Below are positions 25,449 to 34,435 of a DNA stretch of 64,000 nucleotides, piece by piece. Within the stretch, counting starts at the first letter, position 1. Every line of letters begins with the position of its first letter. Origin of the DNA: Arthrobacter globiformis (lineage in GTDB: Bacteria > Actinomycetota > Actinomycetes > Actinomycetales > Micrococcaceae); the NCBI RefSeq assembly GCF_030818015.1, contig NZ_JAUSZX010000001.1, positions 682,001-746,000 of the forward strand, written 5' to 3'. The notes below the pieces were generated by a model that searched no databases, was not told the origin of the DNA, and saw only the letters and a program-made list of their open reading frames with translations. A program made the position numbers and the translations under genes.

Positions 25449-26150
25449 CTAGGCTTCCAGCACGTAGCTTCGGAGGTCGTCGAGGGTCTGCTGCATGTGG
25501 GCGTCCATGGCATTGCGTGCCTGCTGCGGATCGCGGGCAGCCAGGGCCTCGAAAATGTTCTGGTGGTGCCCGATCGCATGCTCCTGGATATCAGGCACCT
25601 TCGAGGTTTCGGTCCGCCCCTTTTCGAGAACGCGGTGCAGCGGTTCGAAGAGGACTGCCACGAAGACGTTCTCGGACGCATGCAGAATCTGGTCGTGGAA
25701 AGCCAGATCGGCAGCAACAAAGCTCGGCAGGTCATTGCGCTGGTGCGCCTTCTGCATGTCCGCCACGCAGTCCCGAAGGCCATCGAGTTCGTCGTCGGTG
25801 ATGCGCTGAGCCGCCAGCTCGCAGGCGCCTGTTTCCAGCATTCGGCGCAACTCGATCAGTTGGACCGCGGCGGCCGACCCGTTCTGGCCCTCTGAGGCGG
25901 CCCGCAGCACTGCCTCGAGTGACGACCAGCGGTTCAGCGGGTTCACGAACGTACCGCGCCCCCGTTCCACGCTGAGGATACGCTGCGCCTCAAGGGTCTT
26001 CATCGCCTCCCGCACCGTCATGCGGCTGACGTCGTGGCGTGCGCTGAGTTCCAGTTCTCCCGGCACGCTGCTGCCCGGCGGAAACTCGCCGGAGATAATG
26101 CGGTCAAGGAGTTCGTCGGCGACGACGCCCACCAATGATTTGCGTGCCAT
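25449..26150 (-). CDS. GntR-family (FadR/FCD) regulator
   Basis: 233-aa transcription factor. The winged helix (about 1-75) includes ISGEFPPGSSVPGELELS and VSRMTVREAMKTLEAQRIL. The C-terminal FCD domain keeps metal-type ligands (DLAFHDQILHASEN and a HH pair in IGHHQNIFEAL). It is transcribed divergently from the acid-sugar operon at 26308. A 17-base inverted repeat between them is its probable operator, so it is the likely local repressor, induced by an operon substrate. FCD regulators commonly bind small organic acids, which fits. Confidence 0.92.
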   Translation of the reverse strand: MARKSLVGVVADELLDRIISGEFPPGSSVPGELELSARHDVSRMTVREAMKTLEAQRILSVERGRGTFVNPLNRWSSLEAVLRAASEGQNGSAAAVQLIELRRMLETGACELAAQRITDDELDGLRDCVADMQKAHQRNDLPSFVAADLAFHDQILHASENVFVAVLFEPLHRVLEKGRTETSKVPDIQEHAIGHHQNIFEALAARDPQQARNAMDAHMQQTLDDLRSYVLEA

Positions 26151-26248
26151 TTCTTCCGTTCAGCGTGTGCGGCCTTTACAGCCGGGGATCTCTGCAAAAA
26201 GTGTACTTGCGCACGTGCTGTGCGTTATGCCACACTAGCATCAAAGGG

Positions 26249-26265
26249 CAGATGTCTGACATCTG
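26249..26265. promoter_or_regulatory. GntR/FadR-type operator
   Basis: CAGATGTCTGACATCTG: perfect 8-bp arms around one central base, in the 157-base divergent intergenic region, 43 bases before the kinase start. Size and symmetry fit FadR-subfamily operators. Confidence 0.65.
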
Positions 26266-26307
26266 ACAAATCATCCGCAAGACAGTTTTAACACAACGGA
26301 GTGCACA

Positions 26308-27783
26308 GTGCCCCTCGAATCCGACGTTCTGGCCGCCTTTCCCGCCGAGCTCCAGATCCCTGCCCGGCAGGTCGCCGACGCTGTTGCGGCCACGGCCGCC
26401 ACGTCCCCGCGCGTCCTCGTGGTGCTCGACGACGACCCCACCGGCACGCAGTCCGTGGCCGATCTCCCTGTGCTCACCCGCTGGGAAGTCGAGGACTTCC
26501 AGTGGGCCCTCCATCAGGGTAAGCCCGCCGTGTACGTACTGACGAACACCCGCAGCCTCGATCCCGATGAAGCGGCCGCACGCAACGAAGAGGTGGTCCG
26601 CAACGCCCTGGCCGCTTCCCGCGACGGCGAGGGCGAGATAGACCTCGGCTTTGTGAGCCGCAGCGACTCGACCCTCCGCGGTCACTTCCCCCTGGAGCCG
26701 GACGTCATCGCCGCCACCGTGGCGGCCGAAAGCGGAGAGGCTACCGACGGCGTCGTGATGGTTCCCGCATTTCCCGACGCCGGCCGCATCACCATTGGAG
26801 GTGTCCACTACACGCGCGGACCGGAGGCCGGCCAGCTGACCCCCGTTGCCGAGACCGAATTCGCCAAGGACGCCACCTTCGGCTTCGCCAATTCCGAGAT
26901 GGCCAAGTACGTGGAAGAGAAGTCGCAGGGCCGGTTTGCCGCAGACTCCGTGATCGTGCTGGACCTGAACATCATCCGCGCCGGTTCCGCCACTGGGGAG
27001 GCTGAGGTGTCGGCCAAGGCAATTGCTGACGCCATCGAGCCGGCCACACAGTCCACGCCCATCGTGGTGGACATCGTCACGGAAAACGACCTGCGCGCCC
27101 TGGCGCTGGGACTGGAGGAGGCCGAGCGCCGCGGCAAGAAGCTGCTCTACCGGGTTGGCCCGCCGTTCATGCGCGCCCGGATCGGCCAGGACACTCGGCC
27201 CGAGCTCAGCGGCGAGGAAGCCTACGCGGGCAACACCCCGTCCGAAGCCGGCGGCCTGATCGTGGTCGGTTCGCATGTGGGCGTAACCACCAGGCAGCTC
27301 AAGGTGCTTACCGACCGGCACAGCAGTGCGCGCATTGTGGAGATCGACGTCGAAAAGCTCCTGGGCGAGGATGCAGCCGGCTACCTCGACCAGACGGTGG
27401 ATGCCGTCGTGGAGGCACTGCGCAGCGGTGACGTCATCGTCCACACGAGCCGACTGCTCATCAAGACCGATAACCCGGCCGAAAGCCTGAGGATCGCGCG
27501 CACCGTGTCCGCCGCAGTCGTCGCCGTGGTCAACCGGACGCTGAAGACCTTCCCGCCGCGGTTCGTCATCGCCAAGGGCGGCATCACGTCCTCGGATGTT
27601 GCCGCGCACGGGCTGGAGATCCGGCACGCGATCGTCCGCGGGCCCATGCTGCCCGGCATTGTGAGCCTCTGGGAGCCGGTTGACGGCCCGGCCAAGGGGA
27701 TCCCGTACATCGTTTTTGCCGGCAACGTCGGTGATGACGAGTCGCTCGCCCAGGTCACCAGCAAGCTCAGCAACACGTTCTAG
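26308..27783 (+). CDS. Four-carbon acid sugar kinase (DUF1537; OtnK/DtnK-like)
   Basis: ATP-dependent kinase for tetronate-type acid sugars, 491 aa. The N-terminal DUF1537 domain shows VLVVLDDDPTGTQSVADLPVL and RSDSTLRGHFPLE. The C-terminal nucleotide-binding domain shows VIVHTSR, RFVIAKGGITSSDVA and GIVSLWEP. The family phosphorylates C4 of 3-oxo-tetronates (OtnK) or threonate (DtnK). GTG start 26308 has CGGAG upstream. It is the first gene of a three-gene operon with a dehydrogenase and a class II aldolase. Exact substrate is not determined. Confidence 0.9.
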   Translation: MPLESDVLAAFPAELQIPARQVADAVAATAATSPRVLVVLDDDPTGTQSVADLPVLTRWEVEDFQWALHQGKPAVYVLTNTRSLDPDEAAARNEEVVRNALAASRDGEGEIDLGFVSRSDSTLRGHFPLEPDVIAATVAAESGEATDGVVMVPAFPDAGRITIGGVHYTRGPEAGQLTPVAETEFAKDATFGFANSEMAKYVEEKSQGRFAADSVIVLDLNIIRAGSATGEAEVSAKAIADAIEPATQSTPIVVDIVTENDLRALALGLEEAERRGKKLLYRVGPPFMRARIGQDTRPELSGEEAYAGNTPSEAGGLIVVGSHVGVTTRQLKVLTDRHSSARIVEIDVEKLLGEDAAGYLDQTVDAVVEALRSGDVIVHTSRLLIKTDNPAESLRIARTVSAAVVAVVNRTLKTFPPRFVIAKGGITSSDVAAHGLEIRHAIVRGPMLPGIVSLWEPVDGPAKGIPYIVFAGNVGDDESLAQVTSKLSNTF

Positions 27784-27853
27784 TCCCCACCGGGGCCCTC
27801 GCCGGCGTGGGCCCCGGCTTCCCGCACCAATGCCACTTTCACTGGAGAACACC

Positions 27854-28762
27854 ATGACCTCGAATTACAAAGTCACCGTCCTCGGCCTGGGCGCCATGGG
27901 CCTGCCCATGGCTACCCGCCTCGCCAGCCAGCTGACCGTCCACGGGTTCGACATCGCCGAACCGCGCCTGCGCCTCGCCGAAGAAGCCGGTGTGAAGACC
28001 TTCGCTTCCGCACGGGACGCTGCCCAGGATACGGACGCCCTGCTTCTTGCCGTGCGCAACAGCGCACAGCTCCACGATGTCCTGTTCGGCGGGAACGGCG
28101 TGGCCTCGGTACTGAAGCCGGGCGCCGTCGTCATCCTGACCAGCACCGTGGGCACTGAAGCAATTCCGTCCACCGTTGCGCGCCTGGCGGAGTTCGGCGT
28201 CGGTCTCGTGGACGCCCCGCTGTCCGGCGGCCCGAAGCGTGCAGGCGAGGGCGACCTGCTGATCGTCGTTGGAGCCGAACCCAAGGCGCTGGCATCGGCG
28301 CGTCCGGTCCTGGAGCTGCTCGCCTCCACCCTGACCGTGGTGGGCGACAAACCCGGTGACGGGCAGGCGCTGAAGACCGTCAACCAGCTGCTGTGCGGCA
28401 TCCACATCGCCGCCGCCGCTGAAGCAATGGCACTGGCCGACGCCCTGGGCCTGGACCAGGGGAAGACCCTGGCCGCCCTGGAGGCCGGCGCCGCCGGCTC
28501 CTTCATGCTCTCCAACCGCGGACCTCGCATCCTGGAGGCCTACACCGACGAAGGCGCCGAGGTGCTCAGCCGCCTGGACATCTTCGTCAAGGACATGGGC
28601 ATCGTGGGCAAGGCCACGCGCAGTGCTGGCCTGGCGACCCCCGTTGCCGCCGCCGCCGAGCAGCTGTACCTGCTGGGCCAGGCCCACGGGCTGGCCGCCG
28701 CTGACGACTCCGCCGTCATCAAGGTAGTTGCCCCCACCAAGCGCACCGTCGGAGAAGGCTGA
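27854..28762 (+). CDS. NAD-binding beta-hydroxyacid dehydrogenase (LtnD-like)
   Basis: 302-aa oxidoreductase of the 3-hydroxyisobutyrate dehydrogenase family. The Rossmann motif GLGAMGLPMA starts the protein. The substrate-binding signature is DAPLSGGPKRAGEGDLLIVVGA, and KTVNQLLCGIHIAAAAEAM carries the catalytic Lys. With a DUF1537 kinase next door it resembles L-threonate dehydrogenase (LtnD), which oxidises C2 of a four-carbon acid sugar. Start ATG 27854 has TGGAG upstream. Its stop overlaps the aldolase start by one base (TGATG). Confidence 0.9.
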   Translation: MTSNYKVTVLGLGAMGLPMATRLASQLTVHGFDIAEPRLRLAEEAGVKTFASARDAAQDTDALLLAVRNSAQLHDVLFGGNGVASVLKPGAVVILTSTVGTEAIPSTVARLAEFGVGLVDAPLSGGPKRAGEGDLLIVVGAEPKALASARPVLELLASTLTVVGDKPGDGQALKTVNQLLCGIHIAAAAEAMALADALGLDQGKTLAALEAGAAGSFMLSNRGPRILEAYTDEGAEVLSRLDIFVKDMGIVGKATRSAGLATPVAAAAEQLYLLGQAHGLAAADDSAVIKVVAPTKRTVGEG

Positions 28763-29724
28763 TGCGGGCACAACTCGACGGGCTGGTGGTGTCCGCCCTC
28801 AAACGGGGGTCGGCCGTGCCGGCGTTCACCTGCTACGACTTCACCACGGCTCTGGCGGTGGTGAGCGCCGCTGAGGAAGCTAAGCGCGGCGTCATCCTGC
28901 TGGTGGCGCCCAAGACCGCCGCAACAGCCAACGGGCTGAGGCTCATCTCCGCGCTCCGGGGCCTTGCCGACGACGCCTCCGTGCCGGTTGCCGTTCAGTT
29001 GGACCACGCCACCGACCTGGATGTCATCGCCGCCGCCGTCGCGGCCGGGGCGGACTCCGTCCTTGCAGACGGCTCGGCACTTCCCTATGAAGACAACATC
29101 GCGCTGGTTTGTGCAGTGCGTTCAGCGCTCGAGGGGCAAGGTCATGCGGGCGTGGTCCTGGAGGCTGAACTCGGCGGCCTGGCCGGCGACGAAGACAAGG
29201 CCTTCGGCGCGGACGGCGACGGGGCGGGCAACGAGGTTGCCGGCCTGACCGACTCCGCCCAGGTGGAGGACTTCGCGGCACGGACGGGCGCGCAGTTGCT
29301 CGCGGTGGCCGTGGGCAACGTCCACGGGAAGTACAAGGGTGAGCCGCGGCTGCGCTGGGACGTCCTGCAGGATATTGCCGTGCGCACCCACATCCCGCTG
29401 GTGCTTCATGGCGCCTCGGGCATTCCGGCGGATGAACTGGCGAAGGCGCCCGCCATGAACGTGGGCAAGGTCAACTTCAACACCGAACTCCGCACCGGCG
29501 TCCTAGCCACGCTCGAGGATCAGCTTCCGGCGCACCGGGCCGACGGCGAGAATTTGCAGGGGCTCCTGGCCCGGTGGAACGGCGCGGCGAAGGACTTCGG
29601 CACGAGCGCGCTCGCGATCCTCAGCCGCCGACGGGGCTCTTGTACACAAATCGCGAGTTCGCGGGGCCTTCAGAGGCCAACAAGTGTACAAAAACTCCAG
29701 GCCGCCACATGTGGGGCAAGTTAG
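28762..29724 (+). CDS. Class II aldolase (fructose/tagatose-bisphosphate aldolase family)
   Basis: Zinc-dependent aldolase, 320 aa. Family metal and active-site blocks are present: PVAVQLDHATD, VAVGNVHGKYKG and LVLHGASGIP, with the NVGKVNFNTELR phosphate-binding loop. Members cleave ketose phosphates to dihydroxyacetone phosphate plus an aldehyde. It occupies the place where otn operons usually have the decarboxylase OtnC. About 30 residues after SALAILSRRR look unconserved and run into an inverted repeat, suggesting 3' extension by loss of an earlier stop. Translationally coupled to the dehydrogenase. Confidence 0.87.
   Translation: MRAQLDGLVVSALKRGSAVPAFTCYDFTTALAVVSAAEEAKRGVILLVAPKTAATANGLRLISALRGLADDASVPVAVQLDHATDLDVIAAAVAAGADSVLADGSALPYEDNIALVCAVRSALEGQGHAGVVLEAELGGLAGDEDKAFGADGDGAGNEVAGLTDSAQVEDFAARTGAQLLAVAVGNVHGKYKGEPRLRWDVLQDIAVRTHIPLVLHGASGIPADELAKAPAMNVGKVNFNTELRTGVLATLEDQLPAHRADGENLQGLLARWNGAAKDFGTSALAILSRRRGSCTQIASSRGLQRPTSVQKLQAATCGAS
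29640..29691. repeat. Inverted repeat TTGTACAC/GTGTACAA
   Basis: Arms at 29640-29647 and 29684-29691, separated by 36 bases, in the unconserved 3' end of the aldolase gene. Each arm contains GTAC. It could be a pair of regulator half-sites for the acyltransferase gene downstream or a decayed element; not assigned. Confidence 0.35.
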
Positions 29725-29775
29725 CGCACAATGGAAACTACAACTACGTAAAGCGAGTTCCAGTGGTGGGGCGCC

Positions 29776-31089
29776 ATGAAGAATTCCACGGAGCCGGCGG
29801 CGGCAACGGACATTGCCGCGACCGCCCGCGACCCGGCCATCGATCTCGCGCGCTTTATCTGCCTCGCCCTTGTGGTGGTGGGGCACTGCATGATGACCAG
29901 CCCGGTACTGCACCCCGACGGCACTGTCACCACCGAAAACACCCTGGCCGAGCAGGACTGGTTCGAACCGGTCATCTGGGTCTTCATGGTGATGCCGCTG
30001 TTCTTTGTGGCCGGGGGCATCACGGGGGCGCAGTCCTGGCGGCGCATGCAGGCGCGCGGCGGCAGCGGCTTTGAGTTCGTCCAGTCCCGGCTGCTGCGCC
30101 TGGTCCGCCCGGCCGCAGCCCTGCTGGCGGTAATGTTCGTTGGCCTGTGGGGTGCGCTGCTGGCCGGTGTGGATCAGCAGGTGGTGCAGCTGCTGGCCAG
30201 CGGTGCGGGGATGCCACTGTGGTTCCTCGCGGCCTATCTGGCGGCCCAGCTGAACATACCGCATCTGGTGAGGCTGCACCGGCGTGCGCCGTGGCTGACG
30301 CTCCTGGGGCTGGTGGCGCTCGTGGTGACTGTGGACTGCTTCCGCGGTGCTTTCCCGACGCTCGCCTACGTCAACGTGGTGTTCGTGTGGTGCGCGGTGC
30401 AGCAGCTCGGGTTCTTTATGGCCGATGGCTGGCTGGACCGGTGGAGCAGGTCACAGCTGGTGGGGCTGATCGCCGCCAGCAACCTGCTGATGGTCGTCCT
30501 GGTAGTGCTGGGCCTGTACCGGGACAACATGCTGGTGAACCTGAATCCGCCCAACCTCAGCCTGGTCCTGCTGGGCATCTCGCAGGCGGCGGTGCTGCAG
30601 CTCGCCCGGCCCTTGTTGAACGCACTCGCCGCCGTGCGCTGGATCCGTGCCGTGGTGGGTATTGCCGGGCGCCACGCCATGACGGTCTACCTCTGGCACT
30701 TGCCGCTGCTGGCCGCCATGACCGGGCTGCTTCTGTTGACCGACTTTCCCAAACCCGCCTCGGGCACCGCCGAATGGTGGTGGTCGCGCCCGCTTGTTTT
30801 CCTCGGCGTGGTCTTCCTCCTGCTGCCCGCGGTTCTCCTGTTCGGGCGGCTTGAGGAACGGCCGACGCCGGCCATGCACTCACGCGGCCGGGCACCGGCG
30901 GCCGTGGTGACCGCCGTCGTCGTGGTTTTTGTCCCGGTGGCTGACGCCGCCGTCAACGGCCTGGCGCTGGGACTCCTTGGCGGCGGTGCCGCCTGCTTTG
31001 CGATGGCCGTGCTGCTGCTGGGGCGCGTTCCCGCCCGAGGCGCTCGACCATTGCCAGCACAGCCATTAAGTGCCAATGTCGAACCATGA
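29776..31089 (+). CDS. Acyltransferase 3 family membrane protein
   Basis: 437-aa polytopic membrane protein of the acyltransferase 3 (OafA/NolL-like) family. The N-terminal helix contains the family signature AIDLARFICLALVVVGHCMM with the conserved Arg and His. It then has about ten hydrophobic segments, including WVFMVMPLFFVAGGI and the C-terminal GRHAMTVYLWHLPLL. These enzymes acylate extracellular or membrane sugars; the acceptor is unknown. GTGGGG sits upstream of the start. Its stop overlaps the GNAT gene start (ATGA), so the two are coupled. Confidence 0.85.
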   Translation: MKNSTEPAAATDIAATARDPAIDLARFICLALVVVGHCMMTSPVLHPDGTVTTENTLAEQDWFEPVIWVFMVMPLFFVAGGITGAQSWRRMQARGGSGFEFVQSRLLRLVRPAAALLAVMFVGLWGALLAGVDQQVVQLLASGAGMPLWFLAAYLAAQLNIPHLVRLHRRAPWLTLLGLVALVVTVDCFRGAFPTLAYVNVVFVWCAVQQLGFFMADGWLDRWSRSQLVGLIAASNLLMVVLVVLGLYRDNMLVNLNPPNLSLVLLGISQAAVLQLARPLLNALAAVRWIRAVVGIAGRHAMTVYLWHLPLLAAMTGLLLLTDFPKPASGTAEWWWSRPLVFLGVVFLLLPAVLLFGRLEERPTPAMHSRGRAPAAVVTAVVVVFVPVADAAVNGLALGLLGGGAACFAMAVLLLGRVPARGARPLPAQPLSANVEP

Positions 31090-31439
31090 CGGACAACACG
31101 GCAGTTACCGAGGACCATTTCACCGCGGACGTCACCACCTTCCGGAACGATGCGCTCCACCGCTACGAACTCCACGTGGGCGGGAAGCTGGCGGTGGAAG
31201 TCAGGTTCGAAGACAAGCCTGGGCACGTGGATTTCATCCACACCCAGACGTCCGAGCAGTTCCAGGGCCACGGCCTGGCCAAGGTGCTCATCCACTTTGC
31301 CCTCGACGATGTTGTGGCGTCGGGTAAACGGATCATTCCACATTGCCCGTTTACCGCCCGCTACCTGCGCAAACATGAGGTGTACACGCAGTGCATCGAC
31401 TGGCCTGAGGCGGCCGCGCCCAAGCTTCTCGGCACCTGA
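31086..31439 (+). CDS. GNAT-family N-acetyltransferase (YjdJ-like)
   Basis: 117-aa short GNAT of the YjdJ/NATD1 type. It shows KPGHVDFIHTQTSEQFQGHG, where the Q/R-x-x-G-x-G/A acetyl-CoA loop is represented by QGHGLA, then KVLIHFALDDVVASGKRIIPHCPF. The conserved P-x-C-P-F-x-x-x-Y-x-x-x-H ending is present (PHCPFTARYLRKH). Cytosolic; substrate unknown. It overlaps the acyltransferase 3 stop by 4 bases. Confidence 0.9.
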   Translation: MTDNTAVTEDHFTADVTTFRNDALHRYELHVGGKLAVEVRFEDKPGHVDFIHTQTSEQFQGHGLAKVLIHFALDDVVASGKRIIPHCPFTARYLRKHEVYTQCIDWPEAAAPKLLGT

Positions 31440-31734
31440 AGTGCGCCACAAACCGGCGGCGCCCCGCGCCGAGGGCTAGTCCGGCGGACCTTCGGCCTCC
31501 CGCATCCCTGGGCTGAGCCGCGGCAGCGAGCCGTGATACTTGTGCCCGGCGATACTTGTGACCGGGGAGACATTTCCGTACGATCGGGCAGGGCTATGCA
31601 GTTGGCCTTCGGACTCTCTTTCTGGGGATCTCTTTGAAACAAAAACTGCGTGTGCCGGTGCGGGTTGAGTGTCCCCGGCACGTTACTCCGGACTTTCGCG
31701 AGCCTTCCTGTCTGGCCCCGGCGGGGGCGATGCG

Positions 31735-32076
31735 ATGACTGACGGGGCGTCGACTGAGCCGGCGACGAGCGACGAGAGCATGACTGACGATGTTGCGGCT
31801 GGTGCCATGACGGACGGGGAAGTGCGCCGCCACTTGGAGGGATGCCTGAACGAGGCCGTGGACCCGGCTGCAACCCTCGCTGCGGAGCCGGACGCGGAGC
31901 TGGCCCGGCTGGCGGACGTACTGTTCCGGCATTTGGACACGCCCAGCCCTGCCTTCGGGGCCCGCTTCTGGTACGTCCAGGTCACCGAGGAACTCAGGCT
32001 GCGCCGCGTTCGCTCGTCCCGCGCGGCCGGCGTCGCTCCGGAGGACCCGGTCGCAAGCGAGGTCCCCGCGGGGTAG
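31735..32076 (+). CDS. Hypothetical acidic protein
   Basis: 113 aa from ATG 31735; an in-frame upstream start near 31669 is possible. The N-terminus is Asp/Glu/Thr-rich. A helical part (RHLEGCLNEAVDPAATLA, LARLADVLFRHLDTP) follows, and then RFWYVQVTEELRLRRVR. No recognised domain, signal peptide or membrane segment. Function unknown; it is probably an actinobacterial orphan. Confidence 0.45.
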   Translation: MTDGASTEPATSDESMTDDVAAGAMTDGEVRRHLEGCLNEAVDPAATLAAEPDAELARLADVLFRHLDTPSPAFGARFWYVQVTEELRLRRVRSSRAAGVAPEDPVASEVPAG

Positions 32077-32129
32077 GTGCGCTGTGTTGGGCGCGGGTGC
32101 TTAAGTGTCCGTTCGCGCTTGGTGGGGGA

Positions 32130-32510
32130 TTACGACGGCGGGGGTTGCTTGGCGCGGTTCCGTTGCCATTGTGCTGCGTGCCAGAAAAGAAGGCCCAGGG
32201 CTCCCACGAGACCGGCGAACAGGATCTGCGGCGCGAACGTGATCCACATGTAGCTCACGGGCATGACCTGCGGTTCGGTGCCCGAGTTCAGTGATTCCTG
32301 CGCGAGCGTGAAGACGCCGAACGGCGACGCCAGCAGAACCGCCACTAGCGCCCACAGCGCAACGATGAATGGGTTCACCGACAGACGGCGCCGCTGCCCG
32401 AAGTCCGCTGCCTCGTAGGGCGCGAACCCTGGTTGTTCTGGCCCCACGGTTGGCTGCCCCTGCGAATCCACTTCCCGAAAATTTATCGGATCATGCTCAC
32501 TGCCGGACAT
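32130..32510 (-). CDS. Small two-helix membrane protein, unknown function
   Basis: 126 aa from ATG 32510, preceded by AGGGGG. A hydrophilic N-terminal third is followed by two transmembrane helices (VNPFIVALWALVAVLLASPF and FAPQILFAGLVGALGLLFWH) and a short basic tail. No known domain recognised. It is the last gene before the divergent siderophore operon and shares the 287-base intergenic region with it. Confidence 0.7.
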   Translation of the reverse strand: MSGSEHDPINFREVDSQGQPTVGPEQPGFAPYEAADFGQRRRLSVNPFIVALWALVAVLLASPFGVFTLAQESLNSGTEPQVMPVSYMWITFAPQILFAGLVGALGLLFWHAAQWQRNRAKQPPPS

Positions 32511-32708
32511 GTCCCCCTGCTCCCTGCTGTGGTCGACGCCTCGTGCAGAAACTCTACTCCGCGCCATCCCACCGTGTCCCGGTGGGCGCCGCGCCCTGTC
32601 CCGGTGGGCATTATGGGCATTTCGGCTGCGCCGGGAAAGTCAATGACCCCGGTAACGGCAAAAATCCCCGACAAGTCGAGGCTCGATCGAATTACATCAT
32701 AGAAGTTT

Positions 32709-32742
32709 GACTAAAAGGCTTACCTAAGTAAGGCTGTCCTTG
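32709..32742 (+). promoter_or_regulatory. Iron-box-like (IdeR/DmdR/DtxR) sequence
   Basis: Two overlapping 19-base windows (32709-32727 and 32724-32742) each match 13 of 19 bases of the actinobacterial iron-box form TTAGGTAAGGCTTACCTAA. One has a perfect right half and the other a good left half. The combined sequence AGGCTTACCTAAGTAAGGCT is itself a near-palindrome (16 of 20). It lies 56-89 bases before the desA start, consistent with iron repression. Confidence 0.65.
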
Positions 32743-32797
32743 CTTGGTGCTTCGCTGTTGGTGCCTGGCGCATATCACGCCGAAAAAAGGATGACCT

Positions 32798-34435
32798 ATG
32801 ACGCTGCTGCCGGACGTGGACGAACCACGCGTGGACTTCGAAGCCGGAACTGGCCCGCACGCCCAAAACACGCCTGCCCAAGGCACTTCCGGGCTGGACT
32901 TCGGGTCCGGTGTGGAACTCGCCCTCGCCGCCAGCAACCAGCTGTTCAACGCCCGGAATGCGCCGCGCTACGTGGCCCAGGTGCTGCAGGGTGTCAATAC
33001 CGTGGCCACCAAACTCGAGCGCACCTCGCAGCCGTTCACCGGCGTCGGCCCGGCGGAGATGAAGCGCCGCGTCGAGGCAGTGGACCTGGAGCGGCCGTTG
33101 CCGGACACAGCGGCTGCACTGGAGGAACTCCAGCACACCTACCTGCGCGACGCCGTGTACTTCCATGACGCAAAGTACGCCGCCCATCTGAACTGCCCCG
33201 TGGTTATTCCCGCCCTCGTGGGGGAGGCGGTGCTCTCGGCCGTGAACTCGTCGATGGATACGTGGGACCAGAGCGCAGGTGCGACGATGATCGAGCGGCG
33301 CCTCATCGACTGGACCGCCGAGCGGCTTGGCCTGGGCAACACGGCCGACGGCGTGTTCACGTCCGGCGGCAGCCAGTCCAACCTGCAGGCGCTGCTCATA
33401 GCCCGCAACCACGCGGTGGCCCGACTGCGGCAGGATCCGGCCAACGAGGGGCTGCGTCTGCCGCTTCTGCTGGAGAAGCTGCGGATCTTCACCTCGGTGG
33501 ACAGCCACTTCAGCATCCAGAAGTCGGCCTCCATGCTGGGGCTGGGGTTCGACGCCGTCGTGTCCGTCGCCTGCGCGGCGGACCACCGGATGGATCCGGC
33601 CGCCCTGGCCAGCGCCCTGGCCACGGCCCATAGCGACGGCCTGGTTCCCATGGCGGTTGTGGGTACGGCCGGGACCACTGACTTCGGCGCCGTGGATCCG
33701 CTGGCCGACCTGGCTGCCCTCGCCGGAGCCTACGGTGCATGGTTTCATGTTGACGCCGCATACGGCGGCGGGCTCATGGTCTCCAACCGCCACCGCCATC
33801 TCCTCGACGGCATCGGGCTGGCGGACTCGGTCACCGTGGACTTCCACAAGACCTTCTTCCAGCCTGTCAGTTCCAGCGCGCTGCTGGTGCGCGAGGGCGC
33901 AATGCTGCGCCACGTCACGTACTACGCCGACTACCTGAACCCGGAAACGGCGGCGCGAGCCGAGATCCCCAACCAGGTGGACAAGAGCATCCAGACCACA
34001 CGCCGGTTCGACGCCCTCAAGCTGTGGCTGACGCTCCGGATCATGGGCGCCAACGCCGTGGGCGCGCTGCTCGACGAGGCGATTGACCTGGCTGCCCGCG
34101 TGAGTTCGGTTCTCGCGGCAGACAATGACTTCGAACTGGCGGCCGGGCCCCAGCTGAGCACGCTCGTTTTCCGGTACCGGCCGCTCACCGCAGACGGGAC
34201 ACGGCTGTCGGAGGACGCTGCCGACGAGCTAAACCCGGCCATCCGCTCGGCCGTGTTCGAGTCCGGCCAGGCCGTCGTGGCGGGTACGAAGGTCGCCGGA
34301 CGGCACTACCTGAAATTCACGCTCCTCAACGCCGAGGCAACGCTCGAGGATATCGGCGAGATCATCGCCCTGCTTCGAAGCTCGGGCGAGAGCCTGCTCG
34401 CCGGCTCGGCCGCACGGACGGAGGCACACGCATGA
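32798..34435 (+). CDS. desA: PLP-dependent lysine/diamine decarboxylase, siderophore synthesis
   Basis: 545-aa group II decarboxylase that makes cadaverine (or a related diamine) for hydroxamate siderophores. Fold-type I motifs: [20 protein letters not shown], the HVDAAYGGG cofactor-binding Asp, and [10 protein letters not shown] with the PLP Schiff-base lysine. Start ATG 32798 has AAGGATG upstream. It is the first gene of a four-gene overlapping operon (desABCD) and couples to desB by an ATGA overlap. The set matches the desferrioxamine pathway of Streptomyces. Lysine as substrate is inferred from the operon; diaminobutyrate decarboxylases are similar. Confidence 0.9.
   Translation: MTLLPDVDEPRVDFEAGTGPHAQNTPAQGTSGLDFGSGVELALAASNQLFNARNAPRYVAQVLQGVNTVATKLERTSQPFTGVGPAEMKRRVEAVDLERPLPDTAAALEELQHTYLRDAVYFHDAKYAAHLNCPVVIPALVGEAVLSAVNSSMDTWDQSAGATMIERRLIDWTAERLGLGNTADGVFTSGGSQSNLQALLIARNHAVARLRQDPANEGLRLPLLLEKLRIFTSVDSHFSIQKSASMLGLGFDAVVSVACAADHRMDPAALASALATAHSDGLVPMAVVGTAGTTDFGAVDPLADLAALAGAYGAWFHVDAAYGGGLMVSNRHRHLLDGIGLADSVTVDFHKTFFQPVSSSALLVREGAMLRHVTYYADYLNPETAARAEIPNQVDKSIQTTRRFDALKLWLTLRIMGANAVGALLDEAIDLAARVSSVLAADNDFELAAGPQLSTLVFRYRPLTADGTRLSEDAADELNPAIRSAVFESGQAVVAGTKVAGRHYLKFTLLNAEATLEDIGEIIALLRSSGESLLAGSAARTEAHA

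Noticed and set aside
26176..27855. 559-codon frame antisense to the acid-sugar kinase
   Set aside because: No domain; codon-position bias of the kinase on the plus strand explains it.
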